Assembly: GCA_001899525.1 (NCBI GenBank)
Contig: MKVY01000045.1
Location: 4,677 to 47,405 of the forward strand
Direction of reading: 5' to 3'
Source: Rhizobiales bacterium 65-9
GTDB lineage: Bacteria > Pseudomonadota > Alphaproteobacteria > Rhizobiales > Beijerinckiaceae
DNA length: 42,729 nt
Below the pieces are notes generated by a model. That model was not told where the DNA came from. It saw only the letters and a list, made by a program, of their open reading frames with translations, and searched no databases. Shown in pieces: positions 42,679 to 42,729 of the stretch. Both the position numbers and the translations under genes were made by a program. Within the stretch, counting starts at the first letter, position 1. Each line of letters begins with the position of its first letter.

Positions 42679-42729
42679 TCAGGCGCGTCGCGCCGCTTCC
42701 GCCTTCTCCACCGCCTCCACGACGGCGTC
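42679..42729 (-). CDS. 3' end of an unidentified gene (partial)
   Basis: A minus-strand frame open from the window edge ends at TGA 42681-42679 and reads D-A-V-V-E-A-V-E-K-A-E-A-A-R-R-A. It looks like the charged, helical C-terminus of a longer protein. Too little is visible for identification. Confidence 0.4.
   Translation of the reverse strand, partial: DAVVEAVEKAEAARRA

Overview
The window is GC-rich DNA, almost fully coding, with the codon habits and gene families of an alphaproteobacterium. A member of the Hyphomicrobiales (Rhizobiales) is likely. The support is an fdsGBA-fdhD-fdsD formate dehydrogenase operon, the thrS/yidD neighbourhood, several solute-binding-protein ABC cassettes, and an intergenic palindrome of a type I associate with this order. 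I cannot name a genus. No rRNA, tRNA, CRISPR array, transposase or phage gene was seen.

Layout. (1) 1-2354: a truncated gene start, a Crp/Fnr regulator, a divergent orphan OmpR-type response regulator and a small GNAT-like protein whose 3' end overlaps the response regulator. (2) 2355-10243, catabolic cassette 1: an FAD-linked 2-hydroxyacid dehydrogenase diverges from SDR, small unknown protein, LIV-type ABC transporter (SBP, LivH, LivM, LivG, LivF) and a FadR-type GntR regulator. The shared promoter carries a 23-bp dyad over its -10 region. (3) 10359-20335, catabolic cassette 2: a second LIV-type transporter in a different gene order (SBP, LivF, LivM, LivG, LivH) ending in a cupin gene; an IclR regulator; a divergent set of a DUF6282 metallohydrolase, a beta-keto acid cleavage enzyme (BKACE/DUF849) and an NAD(P)H:quinone-type flavoprotein; and a convergent HpcH/HpaI aldolase. 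Related short motifs upstream of these units suggest one IclR regulon. (4) 21036-27791: a dipeptide/oligopeptide ABC transporter with a Tat-type binding protein, ending in an M81 (MlrC-like) metallopeptidase. (5) 27810-34787: the NAD-dependent, molybdenum formate dehydrogenase operon and a LysR regulator. fdsA is broken into two frames by what looks like a 34-base deletion. (6) 34930-37504: MaoC-type hydratase and CitE-type lyase, a flavin reductase and a nitroreductase. (7) 37689-42729: an exported protein of unknown function, TenA, ThrS, YidD, a DUF4112 protein and the tail of another gene.

The theme is uptake and breakdown of small organic acids, amides or peptides, each cassette having its own transporter, enzymes and regulator. 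The most novel candidate is cassette 2, which looks like an uncharacterised pathway: import, ring or amide hydrolysis by the DUF6282 enzyme, thioester formation by BKACE, and aldol cleavage. The most concrete anomaly is the disrupted fdsA inside an otherwise complete operon.
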